Positions 1 to 8,312 of a stretch of DNA of 64,000 nt are shown here, in pieces. Source of the DNA: Rhizobium sp. ZPR4 (lineage in GTDB: Bacteria > Pseudomonadota > Alphaproteobacteria > Rhizobiales > Rhizobiaceae); contig NZ_CP157969.1 of the NCBI RefSeq assembly GCF_040215725.1, positions 248,001-312,000 of the forward strand. Direction: 5' to 3'. Position numbers and translations under genes: made by a program. The stretch's first letter is position 1. Every line of letters starts with the position of its first letter. Below the pieces are notes generated by a model. It saw nothing but the letters and a program-made list of their open reading frames with translations, was not told where the DNA came from and searched no databases.

Positions 1-263
1 AGAGACATTTCTCCGTAGGCTGCTTCCGCCTCCCGCAGGATAATGATGCAGCGGTCGTAGAACACCCGACCCTCTTCCGTCGCATGCAGCCGCCGCGTCG
101 TCCGCATCAGCAATGAAACGCCGAGCTCCTCCTCCAGCCGCGCCACCTGATGGCTGACCACGGCCTTGGCGACGCCAAGCCGCTCGCCGGCCGCGGTGAA
201 CGACCCCGTCTCCACGACGGAGGTGAAGAAAACCAGCCTGTTGAGATTGAGAAGCTTGCTCAT
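1..263 (-). CDS. LysR-family transcriptional regulator, N-terminal part (runs off the window)
   Basis: The reverse strand from an ATG at 263 encodes a classic LysR winged helix-turn-helix. It begins MSKLLNLNRLVFFTSVVETG, followed by a helix-turn-helix in which AAGERLGVAKAVVSHQVARL is the recognition region, and then the usual EEELGVSLLMRTTRRL wing. Only about 87 residues are inside the window; the effector-binding domain lies beyond base 1. It is transcribed away from the DsbA-family gene at 365, the normal arrangement for a LysR regulator and its target. A 17-bp palindrome lies between the two starts. Family assignment is firm; the target (the DsbA/MBL pair) is inferred from position only. 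Confidence 0.9.
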   Translation of the reverse strand, partial: MSKLLNLNRLVFFTSVVETGSFTAAGERLGVAKAVVSHQVARLEEELGVSLLMRTTRRLHATEEGRVFYDRCIIILREAEAAYGEMS

Positions 264-280
264 GCTATTGTCTGATTAAT

Positions 281-297
281 TCATACAGTCTGTATGA
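281..297. promoter_or_regulatory. 17-bp perfect palindrome, probable LysR operator
   Basis: The sequence TCATACAGTCTGTATGA is a perfect inverted repeat with 8-bp arms and a single central base. It sits 18 bp upstream of the LysR start (263) and 68 bp upstream of the DsbA-family start. It contains ATAC-N5-GTAT, which fits the dyad (T-N11-A type) recognised by many LysR proteins. The palindrome is seen directly; the operator role is inferred. Confidence 0.6.
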
Positions 298-364
298 TTG
301 ATCGATATTTTTCAAAGTGGCAAGAGCTGAGATGATCTGGCCTCACGAACCGAGGATACAATCC

Positions 365-1003
365 ATGCTGGAATTGTCAGCCATCTATCTCTTCGACCCC
401 TTATGCGGCTGGTGCTATGGCGCGAGCCCGATGATCGAGCGTCTGCGGCTGGCGGGCGTCGACGTCCACCTTCTTCCGACGGGTCTGTTTTCCGGAGCCG
501 GCGCACGCGAGATGGATACCTCATTCGCGGCCTATGCCTGGTCGAACGATCAGCGCATCGAACGCCTGAGCGGCCAGCCGTTTTCCGAAGACTACCGCTC
601 AAAGGTCTTGAACAAGAAAGGCTCGCTGTTCGATTCCGGCGCCGCCACGCTTGCCATCACGGCAGCGGGCCTTGCGGATCACCATAAGCGCTTCGATGCA
701 CTGCGCCTCATCCAGCATGCCCGATATGTGACGGGGCTGGACATCACCAGCGTGGCTGTTCTCGCCGATTTGCTCTCCTCCGGAGGATTTGGTGAGGCTG
801 CCCGCAACTTGACCGAGGGTTCCAGCGACTTGCTCGAGGCCAATCGGCAACTCGTGGCGAAGGGACAGGATCTATTCCGTCGACATGGTACGAATGGCGT
901 TCCGGCCCTGGTGATCGAAAGAAGCGGCCATCAGCACCTTCTCGACGCGAGCGCTCTTTTCAGCAGCTATGAGAACCTCATGGCGCATCTCCAGGCAGTA
1001 TGA
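365..1003 (+). CDS. DsbA-family thiol-disulfide oxidoreductase (thioredoxin fold)
   Basis: The product of 212 residues begins MLELSAIYLFDPLCGWCYGA. The CGWC dithiol motif sits right after the first strand, as in the cytoplasmic DsbA/FrnE-like proteins related to YP_-type 2-hydroxychromene isomerases. The helical insertion follows, and a GTNGVPALVI segment near residue 182 holds the cis-proline (V-P) expected opposite the active site. I chose ATG 365 because a GAGGA stretch lies about 10 bases upstream and the fold starts there; in-frame ATGs at 332 and further upstream would add only a poorly conserved tail. There is no signal peptide, so it is probably cytoplasmic. It is followed 25 bp later by the MBL-fold gene, likely in one operon under the divergent LysR regulator. 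Substrate unknown. Confidence 0.85.
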   Translation: MLELSAIYLFDPLCGWCYGASPMIERLRLAGVDVHLLPTGLFSGAGAREMDTSFAAYAWSNDQRIERLSGQPFSEDYRSKVLNKKGSLFDSGAATLAITAAGLADHHKRFDALRLIQHARYVTGLDITSVAVLADLLSSGGFGEAARNLTEGSSDLLEANRQLVAKGQDLFRRHGTNGVPALVIERSGHQHLLDASALFSSYENLMAHLQAV

Positions 1004-1028
1004 CCCCACAAACGACAAAGGAACCAGC

Positions 1029-1925
1029 ATGTTTACCAGACGCGATGTATTGAAACTTTCCCTGGCCGCCGGTGCCGTCTCGATCATTCCCCTCGCCGCC
1101 TCCCAGGCCGCAGGCTCGAAGCTCAACTGGCAATTCTTCCAGGCACCCGAGACAGGATTCCGCCGCACGCCGGTGCTGCTTACCGGCAAGAAGGAGGCGA
1201 TCCTTATCGACGGCGGCTTCACGCTTTCGGATGGCCACGCCGTCGCGGACGCCATCAAAGCAACGGGCAAGCGTCTGACCACCATCTATGTGAGCTGCAA
1301 CGATCCAGACTATTACTTCAGTCTCCGGCCGATCGTCGCCAACTTCCCCGATGCCAAGGTCATCGCCAAGCCCGTCACGGTTGCGGCCATCCATGCCAAC
1401 GTCGAAGGCAAGCTTGCCACCTGGGGACCGCAACTGAAGGAAAACGGTCCGCAGAAGCTTTCGGACGTTGTCATTCCGGCAGCCTCGGACTTGAAGGCAC
1501 TCGAACTCGACGGCGAGAAGATCGAAATCGTCGAAGTTCCAGACATGCATGATCGCCGCTACCTTTGGGTACCGTCACTCAAGGCCGTCTTTGGGGGCGT
1601 GCTCGTTTCCTCCGGGATTCACGTCTGGGTCGCCGACGAAGCCACGCCGGAAAAGCGACAGGCCTGGATCAAGGCCCTCGACGAAATTTCGGCTCGCAAG
1701 CCGAAGATCGTGATCCCTGCTCATCAAGCCGAAGGCGCGCCGCAGGGTCTCGAAGCCGTCAAGTTCACCCGCGACTATCTCGTCGCCTTCCATGAAGAGG
1801 AAGTGAAGGCCAAGGACAGCGCAGCTTTGATCGCGGCGATGACCAAGCGATATCCCAATCTCACCGACGTCGGGTCCCTCGAACTAGGCGCCAAGGTCGC
1901 AAAGGGCGAGATGAAGTGGGGATGA
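1029..1925 (+). CDS. Tat-exported MBL-fold protein with non-canonical metal site
   Basis: The 298-residue product starts MFTRRDVLKLSLAAGA, a Tat-type signal (RR followed by a hydrophobic stretch, cleavage near SQAAG). An AAAGGA ribosome site lies just upstream of ATG 1029. The body matches the metallo-beta-lactamase fold: an AILIDGGF strand, then the loop where HxHxDH should be, and a late IPAHQ histidine. The metal loop reads VSCNDPDYYFSL, so the usual histidines are replaced by C, D and Y while one Asp is kept. A later MHDRRY segment may give another His/Asp ligand. Such DPDYYF-type members exist in Proteobacteria, so this is probably a subfamily rather than a damaged gene. Catalytic activity is uncertain. 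It likely works in the periplasm and is co-transcribed with the DsbA-family gene. Confidence 0.82.
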   Translation: MFTRRDVLKLSLAAGAVSIIPLAASQAAGSKLNWQFFQAPETGFRRTPVLLTGKKEAILIDGGFTLSDGHAVADAIKATGKRLTTIYVSCNDPDYYFSLRPIVANFPDAKVIAKPVTVAAIHANVEGKLATWGPQLKENGPQKLSDVVIPAASDLKALELDGEKIEIVEVPDMHDRRYLWVPSLKAVFGGVLVSSGIHVWVADEATPEKRQAWIKALDEISARKPKIVIPAHQAEGAPQGLEAVKFTRDYLVAFHEEEVKAKDSAALIAAMTKRYPNLTDVGSLELGAKVAKGEMKWG

Positions 1926-2247
1926 TCTGAGCCACAAGCGACAGTGACTGTTCATTTTTGGCGGTCGCCGTCGTTTGAACAATTTCACTGGCCTGCAGCC
2001 GCTCCTGATCATCTTGGGAGGACTGCACGACCCGAACCGCAGTTCGAATTGACCGAGCCATCAACGAGGCTCTTGAAGGGATACGAACCGTCGATTCCTA
2101 TTCGGATCTCCGTCCAGCGGTTGTGCCTTAAGCAGCACATTGCATTTAAATCATGCGATGCGCGAAGGTACATATTTAGAAAAGGCAGTCGTACATAGTA
2201 ATACATCAGAAAGGCCCGGCGCTCCGGAAAAACGCCGAGCCACGTGA
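1926..2247. other. Intergenic region without a gene
   Basis: About 320 bases between the converging MBL and SDR genes. Apart from the terminator hairpin next to the SDR gene I see no conserved reading frame or repeat. The small frames present have no recognisable family features. Confidence 0.6.
2213..2241 (-). terminator. Probable Rho-independent terminator of the SDR gene
   Basis: On the reverse strand, just after the SDR stop codon, GGCTCGGCG pairs with CGCCGGGCC (9 bp, one G-U) around an 11-base loop. It is followed by a short T-rich run (TTTCT). The short T-tract makes this a modest terminator. Confidence 0.6.
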
Positions 2248-2997
2248 TCAGACCTGGTTCCAGCCACCATCGACGCAGAGTTCGCTACCTGTCAGATAAC
2301 TGGAATCATCCGAAGCCAGGAACAGGACAGCCTTGGCGATCTCATCGACGGTGCCACTGCGGTGCATTGGAATTTGTGCGTGCGCCTGGGCCCTCGTCTG
2401 TTCGATCATCTCCTCGCTCACTCCCGATTTCCGTGCTTGATCGGTATCGATGTAGCCCGGCGCCATGGCGTTCACCCGGATGCCCTTGTCGATGAGTTCA
2501 ACAGTGAGCGACCGCGCCAGCGAGCGAATAGCCGCTTTGCCCGCTGAGTAGACACTGACGTACGGCATGCCTTTCGTAGTCAGGGTCGTTGTGTTGAGGA
2601 CCACCGAGCCGCCGGACGTCATGAGCGGCAGGAGCTTTTGCACCGTAAAGTAAGTTCCCTTGAACGTGCATGCGATCGTGAAATCGAATTCTTCCTCGGA
2701 CATGTATTCAAACATGTTCGGCCGTGCGGCCCCCGCATTGGCAAAGATGATGTCGACGCGTCCGTGCTTTCTCTCGACAAATTCGCGAAGCGCTTCGAGG
2801 TCTGCCATTTTGGAAATGTCGCTGCGGATGGCTTCGGCGCCGTTTCCGATGCTTTGTGCTGCGGCATCGAGCGTTGCCGGATCGCGGCCTGTAATCACAA
2901 CCTTCGCGCCTTCGCGTGTGAACAGCTTGGCTGTCGCCAGCCCGATTCCATCGCTGCCGCCAGTTATAACAGCAACCTTCCCGTCCAATTTACCCAT
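2248..2997 (-). CDS. SDR-family NAD(P)-dependent oxidoreductase
   Basis: The 249-residue product is a typical short-chain dehydrogenase/reductase: MGKLDGKVAVITGGSDGIG holds the TGxxxGIG dinucleotide motif. An NAGAARPN motif and the catalytic YSAGK (YxxxK) follow, and the C-terminal GSELCVDGGW is standard for classical SDRs. The length equals the family norm. Start 2997 is preferred over an upstream in-frame ATG because GGAG lies 8 bases before it and the fold begins there. It is divergent from a TetR regulator, which is the common arrangement for regulator-controlled SDRs. The substrate cannot be read from sequence. Confidence 0.92.
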   Translation of the reverse strand: MGKLDGKVAVITGGSDGIGLATAKLFTREGAKVVITGRDPATLDAAAQSIGNGAEAIRSDISKMADLEALREFVERKHGRVDIIFANAGAARPNMFEYMSEEEFDFTIACTFKGTYFTVQKLLPLMTSGGSVVLNTTTLTTKGMPYVSVYSAGKAAIRSLARSLTVELIDKGIRVNAMAPGYIDTDQARKSGVSEEMIEQTRAQAHAQIPMHRSGTVDEIAKAVLFLASDDSSYLTGSELCVDGGWNQV

Positions 2998-3105
2998 ATT
3001 CGTCTCCAATTCGTCTTCGAAGGCGCCCGACATAAACCGCACTATTGCTGGAGTGGCGGGGCCGGAAGTTATATATGAAGCATCATTCAGGTTTTGGATT
3101 CGCTT

Positions 3106-3753
3106 ATGGGAAACGACCTCCGACCACCGCTAACCCCCCGGAAATCCCCACGTCAGGACCGGTCCATCGCGACCGTGGAAGCTATTTTCGAGGCAACCCT
3201 TCAGGTTTTGTCGAGTGATGGTTTAATCCGTTTCAACACCACGCGTGTGGCACGTCGTGCGGGCGTTTCGGTTGGAACGCTCTATCAGTATTTCCCGAAT
3301 AAGCAGGCTTTGCTCTTTGCGGTGCTGGAGCGACATCTCGTCATGCTTGCTGAGGCGATCGAAAAAGCGTGTGACGAAAATCGCCATGCTGCCGTGGAGA
3401 TGTTGGCGGAAGCCGTGGTGAAAGCTTACCTCCGGGTACAAATGGCTCAAGCAGAACTGTCCCCTGCCCTCTACCGAATCTCTTTGGAACTCGACGCCCG
3501 CGAGCTAACCGAATTGGCCACTCGGCGAAGCGCCAAGGCAATCGCGACATCTCTATCCACTGCTGGCGATGGCGATTTCTCTGATCCAAGATTGGTCGCT
3601 GAGACCCTGACAGCAGCCCTTTATGGAACCGTTCCCGCCTTCTGCCATAGGGTCTTGAGCGAAGCCAACGGCGTGGAGGCCCAAAAACAGCTTACAATGA
3701 TGTTCCAATCCTATATTCGCGCGCAAAAGGCACACGTTAGCCAGCCCGAGTAG
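3106..3753 (+). CDS. TetR/AcrR-family transcriptional regulator
   Basis: The 215-residue product carries the N-terminal TetR helix-turn-helix: the segment TTRVARRAGVSVGTLYQYFPN (residues ~43-63) is textbook, preceded by a helix IATVEAIFEATLQVL. The remainder is the variable ligand-binding helical domain. I place the start at ATG 3106; a TTG twelve bases upstream is possible. The gene is divergent from the SDR gene with a 108-bp shared promoter region, so it probably represses that gene and itself. I could not see a convincing long dyad in the gap. Confidence 0.9.
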   Translation: MGNDLRPPLTPRKSPRQDRSIATVEAIFEATLQVLSSDGLIRFNTTRVARRAGVSVGTLYQYFPNKQALLFAVLERHLVMLAEAIEKACDENRHAAVEMLAEAVVKAYLRVQMAQAELSPALYRISLELDARELTELATRRSAKAIATSLSTAGDGDFSDPRLVAETLTAALYGTVPAFCHRVLSEANGVEAQKQLTMMFQSYIRAQKAHVSQPE

Positions 3754-3826
3754 TCAGCTCATTTGTGGACTGCGGCGATAGTCGACGTGAAGCCATCTGA
3801 TATCCGCGTCCATCTCGCCACCCGGA

Positions 3827-5080
3827 TCAAACTTCTGCAGTCCTACTCGCTTTGGCCAGAGACGCTACGACATCGAGCAGCATATTCGCTCCCGCGACAA
3901 GGTCTGGATCGTGCGTCTTTTCCTTCGGATTGTGGCTGATTCCTCCAATGCTGGGTACGAATATCATGGCGGAGGGCGCCATACGCGCGATCATCTGCGC
4001 ATCGTGACCCGCGCCGGACGTCATGCGTCTACAGGTGTGACCTCGGCGGCTTGCGGCAGCTTCAACCAATTCTACAATCTGCCGGTCAAACTTGACGGGC
4101 TCAAATCGGGCAAGGCGTTCGACCTCGATGAAAACGTCCTCGTCTCTGGCAATTTGTGCCAGGAACGCCTCTAGCGCCGATTCTTCTTCCCTGAGGCGAT
4201 CTTCGTCAGGATCGCGGAGATCAACGGTGAAGACCGCGCGAGACGGAATGACGTTGATCGCATTCGGTTCGAAAGTCATGCACCCGACCGTCGCGACGGT
4301 GGGGGTGTTCGAGCTCCGGGCACGATCCCTCAGAAACGTGATCACGCGAGCTGCCGCATGACCAGCATCGCGCCGCATGGAGATGGGAGTCGTTCCCGCA
4401 TGATTCGCATCACCATTGACCGTCACACGTTGCCAGGAGATTCCTTGCAGGTTTTCGACGGCGCCGATCTGTATTCCTTCACGCTCGAGTACCGGACCTT
4501 GCTCGATATGAAGCTCAATATAAGCATAGGGTTGGATGAAGCCTGGTTCCATGTCTCCATCGTAGCCGATACGGCGAAGCTCGTTCCCCAAGATGACGCC
4601 GTCGATACCCTTGGTGGCAAGAGCAACATCCACGTCAAGACCTCCCGCATAGACGAGCGAGCCCATCATATCCGGTGCAAATCGTACACCTTCCTCATTG
4701 GTGAATGCTGCGACGACAATGGCGCGATCCGGCCGAAACCCGCTCTCTTTCAGCGTCGCGATGATTTCGAGACCGGCAAGCACGCCATAGCATCCGTCGT
4801 AGATGCCCGCGTCAATGACGGTGTCGATATGAGACCCGAGCATGAGCGGTGCGTTATCGGCAACACCTTCCGGCCGCCAGATGCCGAAGATATTGCCAAT
4901 GCGGTCGACGGCCACTTCGATCCCGGTTTCCCTGAGCCATGCAACGAACTGATCGCGACCTAGCTTTTCGGTGTCCGATGCCGCCAGACGGACAAGCCTG
5001 CCATCGGCGCCGCGTCCGATCTCGCCGAGTCTCTGAAGTCGGCCGAGAAGGCGCTTATCATTGACGGAAAGACTGTTCAT
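3827..5080 (-). CDS. Zn-dependent M20-family amidase (N-carbamoyl-amino-acid/allantoate hydrolase type)
   Basis: The 417-residue product belongs to the hydantoinase/carbamoylase branch of peptidase family M20. Visible motifs are GSHIDTVIDAGIYDG (metal-binding His/Asp), the NEEGVRF glutamates, HIEQGPVLE, GDANHAGTTP of the dimerisation/lid domain, and the final SGAGHDAQ histidine. These enzymes remove the carbamoyl (or related) group from N-carbamoyl amino acids, allantoate or ureidoglycolate. The start at 5080 has AAGGAG 9-10 bases upstream. It lies downstream of, and on the same strand as, the Lrp/AsnC gene and shares a 10-bp motif with the promoter of the divergent ammonia-lyase gene. Together with the second M20 enzyme this suggests deprotection of an N-substituted amino acid. 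Exact substrate unknown. Confidence 0.88.
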   Translation of the reverse strand: MNSLSVNDKRLLGRLQRLGEIGRGADGRLVRLAASDTEKLGRDQFVAWLRETGIEVAVDRIGNIFGIWRPEGVADNAPLMLGSHIDTVIDAGIYDGCYGVLAGLEIIATLKESGFRPDRAIVVAAFTNEEGVRFAPDMMGSLVYAGGLDVDVALATKGIDGVILGNELRRIGYDGDMEPGFIQPYAYIELHIEQGPVLEREGIQIGAVENLQGISWQRVTVNGDANHAGTTPISMRRDAGHAAARVITFLRDRARSSNTPTVATVGCMTFEPNAINVIPSRAVFTVDLRDPDEDRLREEESALEAFLAQIARDEDVFIEVERLARFEPVKFDRQIVELVEAAASRRGHTCRRMTSGAGHDAQMIARMAPSAMIFVPSIGGISHNPKEKTHDPDLVAGANMLLDVVASLAKASRTAEV

Positions 5081-5147
5081 CGGGGTATGCTCCTTGTGGC
5101 TGAAATTGCATCTCCATGTTGGCGCCATAATAATTTGGAGCGATGTA

Positions 5148-5157
5148 AATTTGCGCT
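5148..5157 (-). promoter_or_regulatory. Shared AGCGCAAATT site upstream of the carbamoylase gene
   Basis: AGCGCAAATT (reverse strand) lies 68 bp upstream of the hydrolase start. The same ten bases occur in the same orientation relative to the ammonia-lyase gene at 5769. Two oriented copies flanking an Lrp/AsnC gene suggest its binding site; this is inference. Confidence 0.45.
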
Positions 5158-5231
5158 GATTTATCAAGGTCGGTTTGCAACTTTGTATCGCCAGACCTCC
5201 AATCGTGAACTTTTGATGCGTCGGATCGCCG

Positions 5232-5720
5232 TCAACCCAATGGGATTGACAACCCCACTTTGACGCGATCCATCGCCACGAATGTCCGGAAATGCTTCAC
5301 GTTGTTGTTCTGGAAGAAAAGGCGCCGGGTCAAAGCTTCGTAGTCGCTCATCGATCTGACCGAGATCACCAGCATGAAGTCCGCCTCTCCCGTGACATAG
5401 TAGCATTGCTGCACTTCAGGCGCCGCCACGAACGAGCGCTTCGCCATTTCGTAAAGGTCGGTCCTCTCGCTCTCCATCGCGACCTGCGCGAAGAGGATGA
5501 TCGGCTGCCCTACCTTCGCCGGATCGACGATGGACACGTTCGCCTGGATGACGCCCGTATCCTCGAGCCGTTTGATCCTGCGCTGCACCGCGGGGGCGGA
5601 AAGATTTACCAGTTCCGCAATCTTGCGTTGGGACATTTTATTGTCGCGCTGGAGAAGATTGAGGATCGCCTTATCCGTTCGATCAAGCGTGATTTCATCG
5701 TCTGTGGAATTTTCACTCAT
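5232..5720 (-). CDS. Lrp/AsnC-family transcriptional regulator
   Basis: The 162-residue product has the AsnC helix-turn-helix (LDRTDKAILNLLQRDNKMSQ, then LVNLSAPAVQRRIKRLEDTGVI) and the C-terminal RAM/ligand domain. The latter shows the VTGEADFMLVISVRSMSDYEAL pattern typical for amino-acid sensing in this family. The length is normal for Lrp proteins. It sits between two catabolic transcription units: the carbamoylase gene downstream on the same strand and the divergent dpaL-M20-liv operon. It is therefore most likely the amino-acid-responsive activator or repressor of the island. The start at 5720 (MSENSTDDEI) gives a complete HTH. Confidence 0.93.
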   Translation of the reverse strand: MSENSTDDEITLDRTDKAILNLLQRDNKMSQRKIAELVNLSAPAVQRRIKRLEDTGVIQANVSIVDPAKVGQPIILFAQVAMESERTDLYEMAKRSFVAAPEVQQCYYVTGEADFMLVISVRSMSDYEALTRRLFFQNNNVKHFRTFVAMDRVKVGLSIPLG

Positions 5721-5768
5721 TTCGACCCCGTTTAAGTAGGCATTTCATCAGAAACAGGTGCAAGTTTA

Positions 5769-5778
5769 AGCGCAAATT
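5769..5778 (+). promoter_or_regulatory. Shared AGCGCAAATT site upstream of dpaL
   Basis: AGCGCAAATT ends 55 bp before the ammonia-lyase start codon and repeats the site at 5148-5157 with the same gene-relative orientation. The surrounding DNA is AT-rich, as is usual for Lrp/AsnC operators. Function inferred. Confidence 0.45.
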
Positions 5779-5833
5779 CGATCTTGAATGCAATATATAT
5801 TCATTGACATTTTCATGACGAGTGGACTGAGAG

Positions 5834-7054
5834 ATGTTTCTGCAGAACGAAAACGCAGACTACCGGACGAAGCTGGATCCGATCGACGCGGAAACCTTGA
5901 GCCTTGATGCTGCTTTGGAGGTCGAACGCTTCCTCAACCATCGGGAAGGACACAAGGAGACGCCGCTGGTGGCGCTCCCCGGGCTGGCGGGAGAGCTTGG
6001 TGTCGCCTCGATCCACATCAAGGACGAAGGGCACCGCCTGGGGCTCGGGAGCTTCAAGGCACTCGGCGGCTCCTATGCGGTCATCCGTCTTGTCCTCGAA
6101 GAGGCTGCGCGCGAATTCGTCAGGGACGTGGATATTTCGGAGCTGCATACTCCTGAAGTCAAAGCGGTCGCGCGCAAGTTTACGGTAGCCTGCGCAACAG
6201 ACGGCAATCATGGAAGATCCGTGGCTCAGGGTGCCCAGCTTGTCGGTGCAAACTGCGCAATCTTTGTCCATTCCGGTGTCAGCGCCGAACGCATAGCAGC
6301 CATCGCTCGCTTCGGAGCAAAAATCATCCGCGTCGATGGAAATTACGACGACTCCGTCGCCGAGGCGTCTCGCGTCGCGGCTGCAGAAGGATGGCAGACA
6401 GTCTCCGATACCTCCTGGCCCGGTTACGAGAGAATTCCCGGTTTCGTCATGCAGGGTTACACGGCCCTTCTAAGGGAGGTCGTCCGGCAGATACCGAGGC
6501 CACCGACGCACGTCTTCGTCCAATCGGGCGTGGGTGGAATCGCCGCAGCCGTTGCCGGTTACTTCACGCTGCTTTACGGCGACGACCGCCCCATCTTCAC
6601 GGTTGTCGATCCTTCCCGCGCGGCATGCCTATTCGAGAGCGCCCGGGCAGGAAGGGCCACCAAGGTCAAGCATGGCGAGCCGACGGTCATGGCAATGCTT
6701 GAGTGCTATGAGCCTTCGCTTGTCGCTTGGAGGATCCTTTCTCGCAGCGCTGACGCCTTCATGACCGTCGATGAAGACGAGGCTATCGGCGCGATGCGCC
6801 AGCTCGCCGATCCGGAAGCTGGAGATCCGGCGATCGTCTCTGGCGAAAGCGGCGGTGTCGGTCTTGCCGCCCTCGTCAAGGTATCGGCAGATCAGGATCT
6901 GCGCTCCAAGCTCAAGCTCGGCAAGGACAGCCGCGTGCTGCTGATCAATACCGAGGGTGCGACCGATCCCGCACTCTACCAAAAGCTTGTTGGGGCATCA
7001 CCGGAAAATGTGGCCGCCCGGTCTAATACTCAGATGGCAGGAACTCAAGAATGA
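5834..7054 (+). CDS. dpaL: Diaminopropionate ammonia-lyase
   Basis: The 406-residue product is a fold-type II PLP enzyme. The PLP lysine lies in LGLGSFKALGGSYA (residue ~76), an ATDGNHGRSVA segment binds the phosphate side (residues ~121-131), and QSGVGGIAAAVAGY follows. ESGGVGLAAL lies near the C-terminus. These features, with the order and length, match DpaL (YgeX), which converts 2,3-diaminopropionate to pyruvate and two ammonia. Threonine dehydratase-type relatives lack the SFKALGG context and are shorter. The stop codon overlaps the start of the next M20 gene (ATGA), so the two are translationally coupled. The product is cytoplasmic and is the key clue that the island handles diaminopropionate or a derivative of it. 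Confidence 0.92.
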   Translation: MFLQNENADYRTKLDPIDAETLSLDAALEVERFLNHREGHKETPLVALPGLAGELGVASIHIKDEGHRLGLGSFKALGGSYAVIRLVLEEAAREFVRDVDISELHTPEVKAVARKFTVACATDGNHGRSVAQGAQLVGANCAIFVHSGVSAERIAAIARFGAKIIRVDGNYDDSVAEASRVAAAEGWQTVSDTSWPGYERIPGFVMQGYTALLREVVRQIPRPPTHVFVQSGVGGIAAAVAGYFTLLYGDDRPIFTVVDPSRAACLFESARAGRATKVKHGEPTVMAMLECYEPSLVAWRILSRSADAFMTVDEDEAIGAMRQLADPEAGDPAIVSGESGGVGLAALVKVSADQDLRSKLKLGKDSRVLLINTEGATDPALYQKLVGASPENVAARSNTQMAGTQE

Positions 7055-8238
7055 CTGATCTGCAGAAGCTCCACGAAGAGATGACCGGATGGAGGCATGA
7101 CATCCATCAACACCCGGAGTTCGGGTTCGAAGAGAAACGCACCTCCGCATTCGTCGCATCGAAGCTTCGTGAATTCGGAATCGACGTTGCGGAGGGTCTC
7201 GGAGGAACGGGCGTTGTTGGAACATTGACGCGTGGGACCAGCAATCGATCAATCGCACTCCGTGCAGATATGGACGCTCTGCGCATAACCGAGCAAAGCG
7301 ATTTGCCCTACAAATCTGCCAATCCGGGCGTGATGCACGCCTGTGGCCATGATGGTCATACGACCATGCTGTTGGGTGCTGCCAAGTATCTGGCCTCGGA
7401 AGGCGGATTCGACGGCACGGTTCGCTTTATCTTCCAGCCCGCCGAAGAATGGGGCCGAGGTGCGCTCTCAATGCTCGAAGATGGGTTGATGGACCGCTTT
7501 CCATTTGAGGAAATCTACGGGATCCACAACATGCCAGGCGTTCCGGTCGGCGTGCTGCAGACCAAACCGGGCGCAATGATGTCGGCCGAAGACAACTTCG
7601 AGATCGTTCTTCACGGTGTCGGGGGCCATGCCGCCCGTCCCCATTGGGGCAATGAGGTGCTGGTTGCCGCGTGCGCGATCGTTACGAACCTTCAGACGAT
7701 CGTTTCCCGAAGGATCAGCCCAACGGATATCGCCGTGGTCTCGGTGACAGAGCTCCTCACGGACGGCACGCGAAACGCACTGCCGGGCATGGCGCGGATT
7801 CTCGGGGATGCCCGAAGCTTCAAGCCCGAAGTCAGCCAGTCAATCGAAAAGCAGATGCGCATCATCGCGGAAGCCACTGCGGCGGCCTACAACGTGACTG
7901 CGGACATTAAATACACGCGTGAATTCGTTCCGCTCATCAACGATGCAGAACTGGTGCAGGAGGTGTTTGCTGCTGCGAGAACCATCCTTCCCGCGGATAA
8001 TGTCATTGAGATCGCAGAGCCAGTCACCTCCTCTGAGGATTTTGCGCATTTTCTGAGCCACGTACCCGGTTGCTTCATGAATCTTGGCAACGGTGAAGCG
8101 TCCGCTCCCCTTCACAATCCCAGCTTCGACTTCAATGACGCAGGGCTCATCCATGGCGTCAGAACCCATGTCGCGATCGTGCGACGTCGTCTTCCCGAGG
8201 TCCCTACATCGGAGGACGCAGATCTCCTGCTCTCGTGA
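7051..8238 (+). CDS. M20D-family amidohydrolase (hippurate/N-acyl-amino-acid hydrolase type)
   Basis: The 395-residue product shows the M20D metal motif MHACGHDGHTTMLLGAA (residues ~92-108), FQPAEEWGRGA with the catalytic glutamate, GVGGHAARPHWG of the lid domain, and EDFAHFLSHVPG near the C-terminus. Family members hydrolyse N-acyl or aryl-acyl amino acids. The four-base overlap with dpaL argues that the released amino acid is handed to the ammonia-lyase, for example removal of an acyl group from an N-acyl-diaminopropionate. That link is inference from context. No signal peptide, so it acts after import. Confidence 0.9.
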   Translation: MTDLQKLHEEMTGWRHDIHQHPEFGFEEKRTSAFVASKLREFGIDVAEGLGGTGVVGTLTRGTSNRSIALRADMDALRITEQSDLPYKSANPGVMHACGHDGHTTMLLGAAKYLASEGGFDGTVRFIFQPAEEWGRGALSMLEDGLMDRFPFEEIYGIHNMPGVPVGVLQTKPGAMMSAEDNFEIVLHGVGGHAARPHWGNEVLVAACAIVTNLQTIVSRRISPTDIAVVSVTELLTDGTRNALPGMARILGDARSFKPEVSQSIEKQMRIIAEATAAAYNVTADIKYTREFVPLINDAELVQEVFAAARTILPADNVIEIAEPVTSSEDFAHFLSHVPGCFMNLGNGEASAPLHNPSFDFNDAGLIHGVRTHVAIVRRRLPEVPTSEDADLLLS

Positions 8239-8312
8239 ATAGCAACCGGGGAGCGGAGCGAAATGCTCTGACCTAACTCAATGTCTAAACATTCAAAAAA
8301 AGGGGAATGACG

